A stretch of 20,920 nucleotides of DNA from an uncultured Erythrobacteraceae bacterium (lineage in GTDB: Bacteria; Pseudomonadota; Alphaproteobacteria; Sphingomonadales; Sphingomonadaceae). Each line of letters begins with the position of its first letter. Within the stretch, counting starts at the first letter, position 1. Below are positions 7,010-13,830 of the stretch, piece by piece. The translations under genes and the position numbers were made by a program. Under the pieces are notes generated by a model. That model was not told the DNA's origin. It did not search any database and saw only the letters and a program-made list of their open reading frames with translations. The stretch lies in NCBI GenBank assembly GCA_946482075.1, contig CAMLQG010000061.1, positions 1 to 20,920 of the forward strand, given 5' to 3'.

Positions 7010-7819
7010 ATGACCCGCATCGCGATCTGCGCCCCCTCAACGCCGTTCACTCGCGACGATGCCGCGCGCGTCGTGGCGCTGGCCGCGGCGGAGTTTCCGG
7101 CGCTCGAACTTCTGTTTCATGAACAATGCTTTGCGAGCGAGGGGCATTTCGCCGGGCCGGATGCGGTGCGGTTGGGCGCGTTTCTCGAATGCGCGGGCGA
7201 TCCTTCGGTCGACGCCGTGTGGTTCGTGCGCGGCGGCTATGGCGCGAACCGCATCGCGGCCAGCGCGGTCGCCGCGCTCGCCGAGACGGGCTGCGACAAG
7301 GCGTTCCTGGGCTATTCCGACGGCGGCTATCTGCTGGGCGCGCTTTACCGGACCGGGATCGGGCGTCCGGTCCACGCTCCGATGCCGGTCGATATCAGGC
7401 GCGAGCGCGGCGAGGAGGCGATCCGGCGCGTGCTGGATTTCCTGGCGGGCGGAAGGGCGGGGCTGGAACCTTCGCTGGGCGGGGGCCCGGCGGTCGCTTT
7501 CAATCTCATGACGCTCGCCATGCTGTGCGGAACGGAACTGATGCCGGACCTGTCCGGCCATGTGGTGATGGTGGAGGACGTGTCAGAGCATCTCTACGCG
7601 ATCGACCGCCTGTTCTTCCACGTCACCGCGCATCTTCCCGATATTGCCGGGCTGCGGCTCGGCCGGGTCAGCGATGTGCCGGAAAACGACCGGCCTTTCG
7701 GCGCCGAACCGGAACAGATCGCCCGCTACTGGTGCGAAAGGACCGGCATTCCCTTTCTCGGACTGGCCGATATCGGGCATGATGCGGACAACAGGATCGT
7801 GCCCTTTGGATCGGGGTAA
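7010..7819 (+). CDS. ldcA: LD-carboxypeptidase, peptidase S66 family
   Basis: The 269-residue protein carries the S66 triad. The nucleophile Ser103 lies in FLGYSDGGYLL, Glu189 in VVMVEDVSEHLYAIDR, and His257 in DIGHDADNRIVPFG. An N-terminal FVRGGYGANRI segment also fits the family. Known LdcA enzymes are cytoplasmic and remove the terminal D-Ala from murein tetrapeptides so the tripeptide can be re-used by Mpl. At 269 residues it is somewhat shorter than the usual 300 or so. The nearest purine-rich site (GGAGG, 6988-6992) is 17 nt from the ATG, so initiation may be weak. It is transcribed away from the Mur ligase gene across a 163-bp region that should hold both promoters. Confidence 0.85.
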   Translation: MTRIAICAPSTPFTRDDAARVVALAAAEFPALELLFHEQCFASEGHFAGPDAVRLGAFLECAGDPSVDAVWFVRGGYGANRIAASAVAALAETGCDKAFLGYSDGGYLLGALYRTGIGRPVHAPMPVDIRRERGEEAIRRVLDFLAGGRAGLEPSLGGGPAVAFNLMTLAMLCGTELMPDLSGHVVMVEDVSEHLYAIDRLFFHVTAHLPDIAGLRLGRVSDVPENDRPFGAEPEQIARYWCERTGIPFLGLADIGHDADNRIVPFGSG

Positions 7820-7891
7820 ACCCGTTCCCCTGTCTTGACTGGGCGAGGCGCTTGGACCACCCGCAGGGGCGAATAGTTGCAAGAGGTCATG

Positions 7892-8827
7892 ATGCGCGCA
7901 TTCGTATTTCCGGGACAGGGCAGCCAGAAAGTCGGCATGGGGGCGGAACTGGCGGACGCCAGCGCGATCGCGCGCGAAGTGTTCGAGGAAGTGGACGATG
8001 CGTTGGGCCAGAAGCTCGGCAGGATCATGCGCGAAGGCCCGGAAGAGGAGCTGACCCTTACCGAGAACGCCCAGCCCGCGATCATGGCGAATGCCATCGC
8101 CGTGCTGCGCGTGCTGGAGAAGGAAGGCGGCATCTCGATCGCGGACAAGGGCGATTGCGTGGCCGGCCACAGCCTGGGCGAATATACCGCCTTGTGCGCG
8201 GTAGGTGCGTTCTCCCTCGCCGATGCGGCACGGCTTCTCAAACTGCGCGGGCAGGCGATGCAAGCCGCCGTGCCGGTGGGCGAAGGCGCGATGTGCGCGC
8301 TGCTCGGCGCCGATATCGAAAAGGCGCAGGCGCTGGCCGACGCGGCAGCTGAAGGGCAGGTCTGCACCGTCGCCAATGACAATGATCCCACGCAGGTCGT
8401 GCTGTCCGGCCACCGCGCCGCGATCGAGCGTGCAGTGGCATTGGTGAGGGATCACGGCATCAAACGCGGCGTCCTGCTGCCGGTCTCCGCGCCGTTCCAT
8501 TGTTCGCTGATGGAGCCGGCGGCCGACGCCATGGCCGAAGCGCTCGAGAAGATGCCTCCCCGGGCGCTGCGCCTGCCGGTCTACGCCAATGTCACCGCCG
8601 GTCTTGTCAGCGATCCGGCGGACGAGCAGCGCCTGCTGGTCGAACAGGTCTGCGGCCGCGTGCGCTGGCGTGAAAGCGTGATCGCGATGAAGGCGGCGGG
8701 CGTGGAGCAGTTCGTCGAACTCGGTGGCAAAGTGCTCGGCCCGATGATCGGCCGCACGGTGGAGGACGTAAGCGTGACGAGCGCGATCACGATGGCGGAT
8801 ATCGAAGCACTGGCGAAGGAGTTGTAA
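7892..8827 (+). CDS. fabD: Malonyl-CoA:ACP transacylase
   Basis: The 311-residue protein is full length for FabD, which loads malonyl groups from CoA onto acyl carrier protein to start fatty-acid elongation in the cytoplasm. The N-terminal FPGQGSQ is at 6-12. The nucleophile Ser94 lies in AGHSLGEYTAL, Arg119 in KLRGQAMQ and the catalytic His203 in SAPFHCSLM. The start at 7892 is chosen because AAGAGG ends 5 nt before it; the adjacent ATG at 7889 is too close, and a TTG at 7877 is not needed. FabG normally follows directly in this group; here a 451-bp interval with a broken GxxExxY gene separates them. No acpP lies downstream of fabG in the window. Confidence 0.95.
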   Translation: MRAFVFPGQGSQKVGMGAELADASAIAREVFEEVDDALGQKLGRIMREGPEEELTLTENAQPAIMANAIAVLRVLEKEGGISIADKGDCVAGHSLGEYTALCAVGAFSLADAARLLKLRGQAMQAAVPVGEGAMCALLGADIEKAQALADAAAEGQVCTVANDNDPTQVVLSGHRAAIERAVALVRDHGIKRGVLLPVSAPFHCSLMEPAADAMAEALEKMPPRALRLPVYANVTAGLVSDPADEQRLLVEQVCGRVRWRESVIAMKAAGVEQFVELGGKVLGPMIGRTVEDVSVTSAITMADIEALAKEL

Positions 8828-8841
8828 GGTTCACGCGGAGG
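8828..8841 (+). repeat. Left inverted repeat of the GxxExxY locus
   Basis: GGTTCACGCGGAGG directly follows the fabD stop codon. It matches, in reverse complement, the right repeat at 9238-9259 over the outer 10 bp and then with a gap. It also matches the arms of the palindrome at 87-133. Confidence 0.6.
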
Positions 8842-8845
8842 GGAT

Positions 8846-9276
8846 GTGAAGGAGATCGATGAATTGACCGGAGAGGTGGTCGATGCTGCCATTCGTATCC
8901 ATCGAGAACTCGGACCCGGTCTGCTCGAAAGTGTCTATGAAATGGTGCTCGCGGCGAGCCTCGAGCGTACGGGTATCAGGGTTGAGCGTCAGCGCCCGAT
9001 CGATATCGACTTCGACGGATTGCATTTCGCGGCAGCCTTTCGGATCAACATTCTAGTCGAGGAGCGATTGCTGATCGAAGTCAAATCCGTGGAGAGTTGG
9101 GCCGCGTTCATGCCAAGCAATTGCTTACTTATCTGCGCCTCACCAAACAGCCCGTAGGGCTTCTCTTGAATTTCTTTGGGGAGACGATGAAGGAAGGGAT
9201 CAGGCGTGTGGTCATGATTATCGTCCGCCTCGTGATTCCTCCGCGCCTTCGCGTGAACCAGAATAATGGAGTATGA
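8846..9276 (+). pseudogene. GxxExxY-family protein (PD-(D/E)XK-like), frameshifted
   Basis: The frame starting at GTG 8846 encodes typical family features: VVDAAIRIHRELGPG, the name motif G25-LL-E28-SV-Y31, and a PD-(D/E)XK-like core ending in IEVKSVE (E78, K80). After Glu83 the frame is wrong and stops at 9157. Moving to the -1 frame at 9097 restores family sequence: LGRVHAKQLLTYLRL, then KQPVGLLLNFFGE and KEGIRRVV. So one base is missing at about 9095-9097. There is no slippery heptamer to suggest programmed shifting. The expected catalytic Asp in RxDLLVE is Asn68 (RINILVE), a second sign of decay. The restored frame runs through the right repeat to a TGA at 9274-9276. The molecular function of the family is not established; nuclease-like chemistry is inferred from the fold. 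Confidence 0.85.
9238..9259 (-). repeat. Right inverted repeat of the GxxExxY locus
   Basis: On the minus strand it begins GGTTCACGCG and ends in GGCGCGGAGG, with one interruption relative to the arm of the 87-133 palindrome. It lies within the restored reading frame of the pseudogene, just upstream of fabG. Confidence 0.6.
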
Positions 9277-9278
9277 GC

Positions 9279-10031
9279 ATGTTCGATCTGACAGGCATGA
9301 CCGCGCTGGTGACCGGCGCCGCGGGCGGGATCGGGTCCGCCATTGCGGAAGCTCTGGCGGCGCAGGGTGCGCGTCTCGCGCTCTCCGGCTCCAATGCGGC
9401 GAAGCTGCGCGCGTTTCGCGAGCAACTGAATAGTGAACACGGCCATGATCACGTGGAGATCACTTGCGATCTTTCCAAGCCGGAACAGGTCGAAGCGCTC
9501 ATCCCGGCCACGGTCGACACGCTCGGCAAGATCGACATCCTGGTGAACAATGCCGGCATCACGCGCGACAATCTGGCGCTGCGGATGAAGGACGAGGAAT
9601 GGGACGATGTGATCCGCATCAACCTGGAATCGACCTTCCGCCTGATGCGCGCCGCAGCCCGGCCGATGATGAAGGCCAAGTTCGGCCGGATCATCTCGAT
9701 CACGTCGATCGTCGGCGCGGTCGGCAATCCGGGGCAGATGAACTATTGCGCGGCCAAGGGCGGGATCACCGCCATGTCGAAGAGCCTCGCCCAGGAGCTG
9801 GCGACCCGCAACATCACTGTCAACTGCGTCGCGCCGGGCTTCATCCGCACAGCGATGACCGACGTGCTGCCCGATGCGCAGAAGGACGCGCTGAATGCCA
9901 AGATCCCGATGGGCCGCATGGGCGAGGGGGAGGATATCGGCGCGGCGGTCGCCTATCTCGCTTCCAGGGAAGCGGGTTATCTCACGGGGCAGACGCTGCA
10001 TGTGAACGGCGGCATGGCGATGATGTCCTGA
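9279..10031 (+). CDS. fabG: 3-oxoacyl-ACP reductase
   Basis: The 250-residue short-chain dehydrogenase has the cofactor motif TGAAGGIG (12-19), NNAG (90-93), the active-site set Asn115, Ser143, Tyr156 and Lys160 (NYCAAK), and PGFIRTAMT. It reduces 3-oxoacyl-ACP with NADPH in fatty-acid synthesis. The identity as FabG rather than another SDR rests on these motifs, the length and the fabD neighbour. GGAG (9268-9271) lies 7 nt before the ATG at 9279, so this start is preferred over the in-frame ATG at 9273, which is only 1 nt away. The pseudogene's restored frame ends in an ATGA overlap at 9273-9276. If fabD and fabG are co-transcribed, the transcript must pass through the inserted locus. Confidence 0.93.
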   Translation: MFDLTGMTALVTGAAGGIGSAIAEALAAQGARLALSGSNAAKLRAFREQLNSEHGHDHVEITCDLSKPEQVEALIPATVDTLGKIDILVNNAGITRDNLALRMKDEEWDDVIRINLESTFRLMRAAARPMMKAKFGRIISITSIVGAVGNPGQMNYCAAKGGITAMSKSLAQELATRNITVNCVAPGFIRTAMTDVLPDAQKDALNAKIPMGRMGEGEDIGAAVAYLASREAGYLTGQTLHVNGGMAMMS

Positions 10032-10043
10032 TCCGGCCACCTG

Positions 10044-10062
10044 CTGTCCCACAGGCGGACAG
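10044..10062. terminator. Short hairpin after fabG
   Basis: CTGTCC (10044-10049) and GGACAG (10057-10062) are perfect 6-bp arms around a 7-nt loop, 12 nt after the fabG stop. A G-run rather than a T-run follows, so this is at best an atypical terminator. Confidence 0.25.
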
Positions 10063-10075
10063 GGGGGGTGATCTC

Positions 10076-10231
10076 ATGGCGAAACGCCGGTTTTCTGGGG
10101 ATTTATCCCCAATTTACCGGCGGGTTGAGGCTTTCGCGCTTGCCGCAACGTACTCGCGCGGTAAGGATTATCGCGGAGATTCCATGCGGCGGAGCCGATT
10201 CCGGACGCTTCGTCGCGCAAGGGGGACCTGA
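10076..10231 (+). CDS. Possible 51-codon ORF upstream of dnaN
   Basis: An ATG at 10076 with a GGGGGGGTG about 7 nt upstream opens a 51-codon frame that ends 6 nt before dnaN. The product would be very basic (MAKRRFSGDL at the start, RRARGT at the end) and no family is recognised. The frame crosses the palindrome at 10085-10122. Arg-rich short frames are common by chance in GC-rich DNA, so this is doubtful; a role in coupling translation to dnaN is conceivable because dnaN has only a distant AAGGGGG. Confidence 0.15.
   Translation: MAKRRFSGDLSPIYRRVEAFALAATYSRGKDYRGDSMRRSRFRTLRRARGT
10085..10122. promoter_or_regulatory. Nested palindrome with two inverted TCCCCA motifs upstream of dnaN
   Basis: Outer arms CGCCGGT (10085-10091) and ACCGGCG (10116-10122) enclose inner arms TGGGGAT (10096-10102) and ATCCCCA (10105-10111), separated by 4-nt internal loops and a 2-nt centre. 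TTATCCCCA differs by one base from the classical DnaA box form TTATCCACA, and TCCCCA is the weak 'W-box' DnaA motif described in Caulobacter. It could be a regulatory DnaA site, a protein operator or a structured RNA leader. No T-run follows, so an intrinsic terminator is unlikely. Confidence 0.4.
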
Positions 10232-10237
10232 GACGAA

Positions 10238-11365
10238 ATGAAGGCCACGATCGAACGCGCGACGCTTCTGCGTTGCCTGTCCCACGTCCAGTCCGTGGTC
10301 GAACGGCGCAATACGATCCCGATCCTGTCGAACGTCCTGATCGAAGCCAGCGCCGACGGCATGGTGAAAGTCATGGCCACCGACCTCGACCTGCAGGTGG
10401 TGGAAAGCTTCTCCGCCGTCTCGGTGGAAGGCGCAGGCGCGATCACGGTTTCCGCGCATCTCCTGTTCGATATCGCCCGCAAGCTGCCAGATGGCAGCCA
10501 GGTGAGCCTGGAAACGGCGGATAACCGGATGGCGGTCAAGGCCGGGCGCAGCCGCTTCTCGCTGCCGACGCTCCCGCGGGATGATTTTCCGGTGATCGTC
10601 GAAGGCGACCTGCCGACCACGTTCGAGATCCCGGCGCGTACGCTGGCCGAACTGGTGGATCGCACCCGCTTCGCAATCTCGACGGAAGAGACGCGCTATT
10701 ACCTGAACGGCATTTTCCTGCATGTGTCGGATGAGAGCCAGCCTGTGCTAAAGGCCGCGGCCACCGATGGCCACCGCCTGGCGCGCTACACGATCTCGCG
10801 CCCCGATGGCGCGGAAGGCATGCCGGACGTGATCGTGCCCCGCAAGGCGGTGGCGGAGCTGCGCAAGCTGCTGGAAGAAGCGCTCGACACCAATGTCGAA
10901 GTGGATCTTTCGGCCAGCAAGATCCGCTTCACGCTGGGTGGTGAAAATGGCGTGGTGCTCACCAGCAAGCTGATCGACGGGACTTTCCCCGATTACAGCC
11001 GCGTGATTCCAACGGGCAACGACAAGCTTTTGAAACTCGATCCGAAGAGCTTCTACGAAGGGGTCGATCGCGTGGCGACCATCGCCACGGAAAAGACCCG
11101 TGCGGTCAAGATGGGTCTGGACCGCGACAAGGTGACGCTGTCGGTCACCTCGCCCGACAATGGCACGGCGGCGGAAGAACTGCCTGCGGATTACGCGGCG
11201 GATGGCTTCGAGATCGGTTTCAACGCCAACTACCTGAAGGACATCCTCAGCCAGATCGACGGCGACACGGTGGAACTCCACCTCGCCGATCCCGGCGCGC
11301 CCACGCTGATCCGCCAGAATGACAACAGCCCGGCGCTCTACGTGCTGATGCCGATGCGGGTTTAG
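10238..11365 (+). CDS. dnaN: DNA polymerase III subunit beta (sliding clamp)
   Basis: The 375-residue protein is full length for the beta clamp, a ring-shaped homodimer that tethers polymerase III to DNA. It has the expected three similar domains of about 125 residues each. Visible family segments are an N-terminal MKATIERATLL, RRNTIPILSNVL near residue 23, TDGHRLA in the second domain, and the conserved C-terminal LYVLMPMRV. It does not neighbour dnaA or recF here, unlike many bacteria. The ATG at 10238 is preceded by AAGGGGG at about 12 nt. It converges on the ferredoxin reductase gene across a repeat-filled gap. Confidence 0.97.
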   Translation: MKATIERATLLRCLSHVQSVVERRNTIPILSNVLIEASADGMVKVMATDLDLQVVESFSAVSVEGAGAITVSAHLLFDIARKLPDGSQVSLETADNRMAVKAGRSRFSLPTLPRDDFPVIVEGDLPTTFEIPARTLAELVDRTRFAISTEETRYYLNGIFLHVSDESQPVLKAAATDGHRLARYTISRPDGAEGMPDVIVPRKAVAELRKLLEEALDTNVEVDLSASKIRFTLGGENGVVLTSKLIDGTFPDYSRVIPTGNDKLLKLDPKSFYEGVDRVATIATEKTRAVKMGLDRDKVTLSVTSPDNGTAAEELPADYAADGFEIGFNANYLKDILSQIDGDTVELHLADPGAPTLIRQNDNSPALYVLMPMRV

Positions 11366-11374
11366 GGTCAGCTT

Positions 11375-11452
11375 CGTCATTGCGAGCCTAGCGAAGCAAT
11401 CCAGAGCGCCACGCGAGATGCGCTGGATTGCTTCGCTAGGCTCGCAATGACG
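11375..11452. repeat. Long perfect palindrome of the CATTGCGAG...CAATCCAG family
   Basis: The arms 11375-11404 and 11423-11452 are perfect 30-bp reverse complements around an 18-nt loop. Outer parts read CGTCATTGCGAG and inner parts CAATCCAG. It begins 9 nt after the dnaN stop and is the best-preserved of three copies in the window. As RNA it would fold strongly from either strand, so it could end or protect both convergent transcripts. Confidence 0.85.
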
Positions 11453-11468
11453 AGTTGGGATCTGGAAA

Positions 11469-11558
11469 CCGTTCGCCCTGAGCTTGTCGAAGGGCCGCTT
11501 TTCTTCCTTTCGGGGAAGAAGACAAAGAACGGTGCTTCGACAAGCTCAGCACGAACGG
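11469..11558. repeat. Inverted pair of the CTTCGACAAGCTCAG repeat
   Basis: CCGTTCG..CTGAGCTTGTCGAAG (11469-11492) and its near-perfect inverse CTTCGACAAGCTCAG..CGAACGG (11535-11558) match at 22 of 24 positions around a 42-nt loop. I recall this motif as a very common intergenic repeat in sphingomonads. It lies between the long palindrome and the 3' end of the reductase gene; a T-run follows at about 11568-11574. Confidence 0.75.
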
Positions 11559-11575
11559 ATCGGGGCTGTTTTTTG

Positions 11576-12892
11576 CTACCCCCGCGCCCGGATCATCGCT
11601 TCCACGTCGACGAACTTCTCGCGCGGGGCGCCTTCGCGGGCGGCCTGTTCCTCGGCTTCCTCGATCTTCTTCCAGTCGCGGAAGGTCACCACGTCCAGCT
11701 TGCGTTCTTCGGCGAGCCTGTCGAAGCCCGCGCGGCCTTCCTTGCGGGCGGAGTCCAGCGTGCCGTCGGCCATGTCGAGTTCGACCTTGTCGATGATGTC
11801 GAAGCCGTCGGGGCGGTTGGTGCCGATCGTTCCGGTCGGCCCGCGCCGGGCCCAGCCGACGCAGTAGAGGCCGGGCAGGATGCGCCCTTCGTCATTGGCG
11901 AAGCGGCCCATCCGTTCGTCGAACGGCACGCCCGCTATCGGGCTGGTGCGATAGCCGATGCAACTGACGAGAAGGTCGCAGGGGATCGTCTCGGTCTCGC
12001 CCGTCTCGACGAGCCGACCGCCGGTCAATGCGGTCTTCGCGACTTTCAACGCCTCGACCTTGCCATCGCCGATCACTTCCTTCGGCACGGCGAAGAAGGC
12101 GAATTCCACTTCCACCGCTGCATTGGCATGTTCGCTTTCCGGGATGGCGGCGAAGCTGCGCAGGTGAGTGACCGATTTACGCTGCCCGGGTTCGAGCACC
12201 GCGTCCTCGTCCTCATGCGGGAGGACGGACGGGGCCACGCGCGGACTGGCGCGTTCGAGATGGGCCAGCTCGCCCAGTTCCTTCGGCGTCATCGCGATCT
12301 GGTGCGGTCCGCGCCGGCCCAGAATGGTGATCTTCTCGATCTTGGAGCCCTGCAAGGCGTCGAGCGCATGGGTGACGATGTCGCTACCTTCGAATTCCGC
12401 CCTGGTCTTCGCGAGGATACGTGCGACATCCAGCGCGACATTGCCCATGCCCACGATCACGGCATGTTTGCCGGAAAGGTCTGGGGCGAGCTTCGCGAAT
12501 TGCGGATGGCCGTTATACCAGCCGACAAAGGATGCGCTGCCGATCACATTGGGGAGATCGTCACCGGGGATTTCGAGCGTCCGGTCGTTCGGCGCGCCGG
12601 TGGCGAAGATCACAGCGTCGTAGAGGGAGTGAAGCTCGTCCACGGTCACGTCCTGACCGACCCGTACATTGCCCACGAAGCGGACATTGTCCGACAGCGC
12701 GGTCTTTTCGTAGCGCTTGGAGACGGCCTTGATCGACTGGTGATCGGGAGCGACGCCGGTGCGGATCAGGCCGTAGGGGACGGGGAGGAGATCGAAGATG
12801 TCGACGCGAACGTCGTCTTCCCATTTCTTCTGCGCGGCTTCCGCCGTGTAGTAACCAGCCGGTCCCGACCCGATGATCGCCAGATGACGCAT
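11576..12892 (-). CDS. Ferredoxin--NADP+ reductase, adrenodoxin-reductase-like
   Basis: The 438-residue flavoprotein resembles FprA/adrenodoxin reductase, which moves electrons between NADPH and a ferredoxin through FAD. Motifs are the FAD site IIGSGPAGYYTAE (6-18), the signature VPYGLIRTGVAPDH (38-51), the NADPH site IVGMGNVALDVARIL (146-160), GRRGP (192-196), and GWARRGPTGTIGTN (346-359) closing the FAD site. The start at 12892 gives the FAD motif at the usual position and has GGAGAGAG about 8 nt upstream; a longer frame to 13156 overlaps phaZ and is not supported. It begins 23 nt after the phaZ stop and is probably co-transcribed with it. No ferredoxin gene is present, so the partner is unknown. 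Confidence 0.9.
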   Translation of the reverse strand: MRHLAIIGSGPAGYYTAEAAQKKWEDDVRVDIFDLLPVPYGLIRTGVAPDHQSIKAVSKRYEKTALSDNVRFVGNVRVGQDVTVDELHSLYDAVIFATGAPNDRTLEIPGDDLPNVIGSASFVGWYNGHPQFAKLAPDLSGKHAVIVGMGNVALDVARILAKTRAEFEGSDIVTHALDALQGSKIEKITILGRRGPHQIAMTPKELGELAHLERASPRVAPSVLPHEDEDAVLEPGQRKSVTHLRSFAAIPESEHANAAVEVEFAFFAVPKEVIGDGKVEALKVAKTALTGGRLVETGETETIPCDLLVSCIGYRTSPIAGVPFDERMGRFANDEGRILPGLYCVGWARRGPTGTIGTNRPDGFDIIDKVELDMADGTLDSARKEGRAGFDRLAEERKLDVVTFRDWKKIEEAEEQAAREGAPREKFVDVEAMIRARG

Positions 12893-12915
12893 ATATTCTC
12901 TCTCCAACCGTCGGC

Positions 12916-13737
12916 TCAAGCCGCGCGTCTTTGCTCCTGCTTGGGGTTTTGCAGGAAGTCGCGCAAGAGCGAAACGAAACGGGCCTGTTGGCTGAACATG
13001 AAGAGATGTCCGCCGTTCCTGAACGTTTCGAGGCGCGCATCCGGAATCATCGCTGCCAGCATGCGACCGTTCACCAGCGGAACGATCGGATCCTTCTCCC
13101 CCATCATCACCAGTGCCGGCTTGGCGAGGAAAGGCAGGAAGGGCGTGCTCGTCCATCCGGCAAGCGCCATGAGCTGGTAGAGATAGCCGCGCGAACCGGG
13201 CATGATCAGGCGCTTGTTGAATTGCGGGGTCATCACCGCGCGATCGAGCGGAGACATGGCGGCGAACAGCCCGCCGCTCAGCAGGTCGCCGAAATGGAGC
13301 GGATCGGCCAGATGCGCCAGGATCGACGGCTTGCCGGGAAGCGAGGGGACGCCGGGGCCGATCCCGGCGAGGACGAGCCGGCGCAGGCGCGTGCAGTGCT
13401 GGATCGCGAATTGCTGGGCGATCGCGCCGCCCCAGCTGAAGCCGAGCACGTCGGTCTGCGCGATCCCGTCGCGCTTGAGGATTTCCGCGCCCCAGGCCGC
13501 AGCCATGCAGGGTGTGTAAGGCACCAGCGGTTCGGGCGAGCCGCCGATGCCGGGCATGTCGAACATCAGGATCGGGCGATCGCCCAGCTCTTCCAGGATC
13601 GGCGCCATCACTTCCATGTTCATGCCGATGCCGTTGAAGATCAGTAGCGGCGTGACGCTATCGGATAAGGCCCAGTTCCAGCGCCCCACGCGCAGAGTCC
13701 GCCGCCCGACGATCTCGGTGGTGAAAGGAGAGTCCAT
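12916..13737 (-). CDS. phaZ: Poly(3-hydroxyalkanoate) depolymerase, intracellular mcl-PHA type
   Basis: The 273-residue alpha/beta hydrolase closely follows Pseudomonas-type PhaZ: PLLIFNGIGMNMEV, MFDMPGIGGS, the nucleophile box GFSWGGAIAQQFA (Ser101), VLAGIGPGVPSLPGKPS, YQLMALAGWTS, EKDPIVPLVNGRMLA (Asp216) and GGHLFMFS (His244). Such enzymes act on stored medium-chain PHA granules and release hydroxyacid monomers. A related broad alpha/beta hydrolase cannot be excluded, but the whole-length pattern is specific. The ATG at 13737 is preferred to an in-frame GTG at 13761; neither has a strong ribosome-binding site. A promoter-like site with a palindrome lies about 100 nt upstream. No phaC is in the window. 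Confidence 0.85.
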   Translation of the reverse strand: MDSPFTTEIVGRRTLRVGRWNWALSDSVTPLLIFNGIGMNMEVMAPILEELGDRPILMFDMPGIGGSPEPLVPYTPCMAAAWGAEILKRDGIAQTDVLGFSWGGAIAQQFAIQHCTRLRRLVLAGIGPGVPSLPGKPSILAHLADPLHFGDLLSGGLFAAMSPLDRAVMTPQFNKRLIMPGSRGYLYQLMALAGWTSTPFLPFLAKPALVMMGEKDPIVPLVNGRMLAAMIPDARLETFRNGGHLFMFSQQARFVSLLRDFLQNPKQEQRRAA

Positions 13738-13830
13738 CAAGCTATCCGAGAAATGTTGCACAAGCGAAGAAAGGGAGGGTCGAAAGACATGCGGATGTTC
13801 TGAAATCTCTGTTTCCCGCCCCTGTCATCC

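Larger units (their letters stand above)
8828..9259 (+). mobile_element. Candidate GxxExxY cassette bounded by inverted repeats
   Basis: The left end GGTTCACGCG (8828-8837) starts immediately after the fabD stop codon, and its reverse complement CGCGTGAACC (9250-9259) ends about 20 nt before the fabG start. The match continues imperfectly inward: left ...GAGG, right with an extra ...AAGGCGCGGAGG. Between them lies only the GxxExxY reading frame. Insertion between two genes that are normally adjacent, plus a gene-free palindrome of the same unit at 87-133, suggests a small mobile or amplifying cassette. There is no transposase and no obvious target-site duplication, so mobility is not shown. 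Confidence 0.4.

Noticed and set aside
7835..7876. A promoter for fabD starting at TTGACT (7835-7840)
   Set aside because: The -35-like hexamer is good but no -10-like hexamer lies at 16-18 nt.
8846..9157. The GxxExxY frame as an intact 103-residue protein
   Set aside because: The last 20 residues are unlike the family and the true C-terminal sequence is present in the -1 frame directly after the break.
10032..10237. A replication origin at dnaN
   Set aside because: Only one inverted pair of weak DnaA-like motifs is present; there is no cluster of DnaA boxes, no AT-rich unwinding region and no dnaA gene.
11447..13180. A long plus-strand open frame opposite the ferredoxin reductase and part of phaZ
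   Set aside because: It begins inside the palindromic repeats and mirrors two well-supported minus-strand genes.
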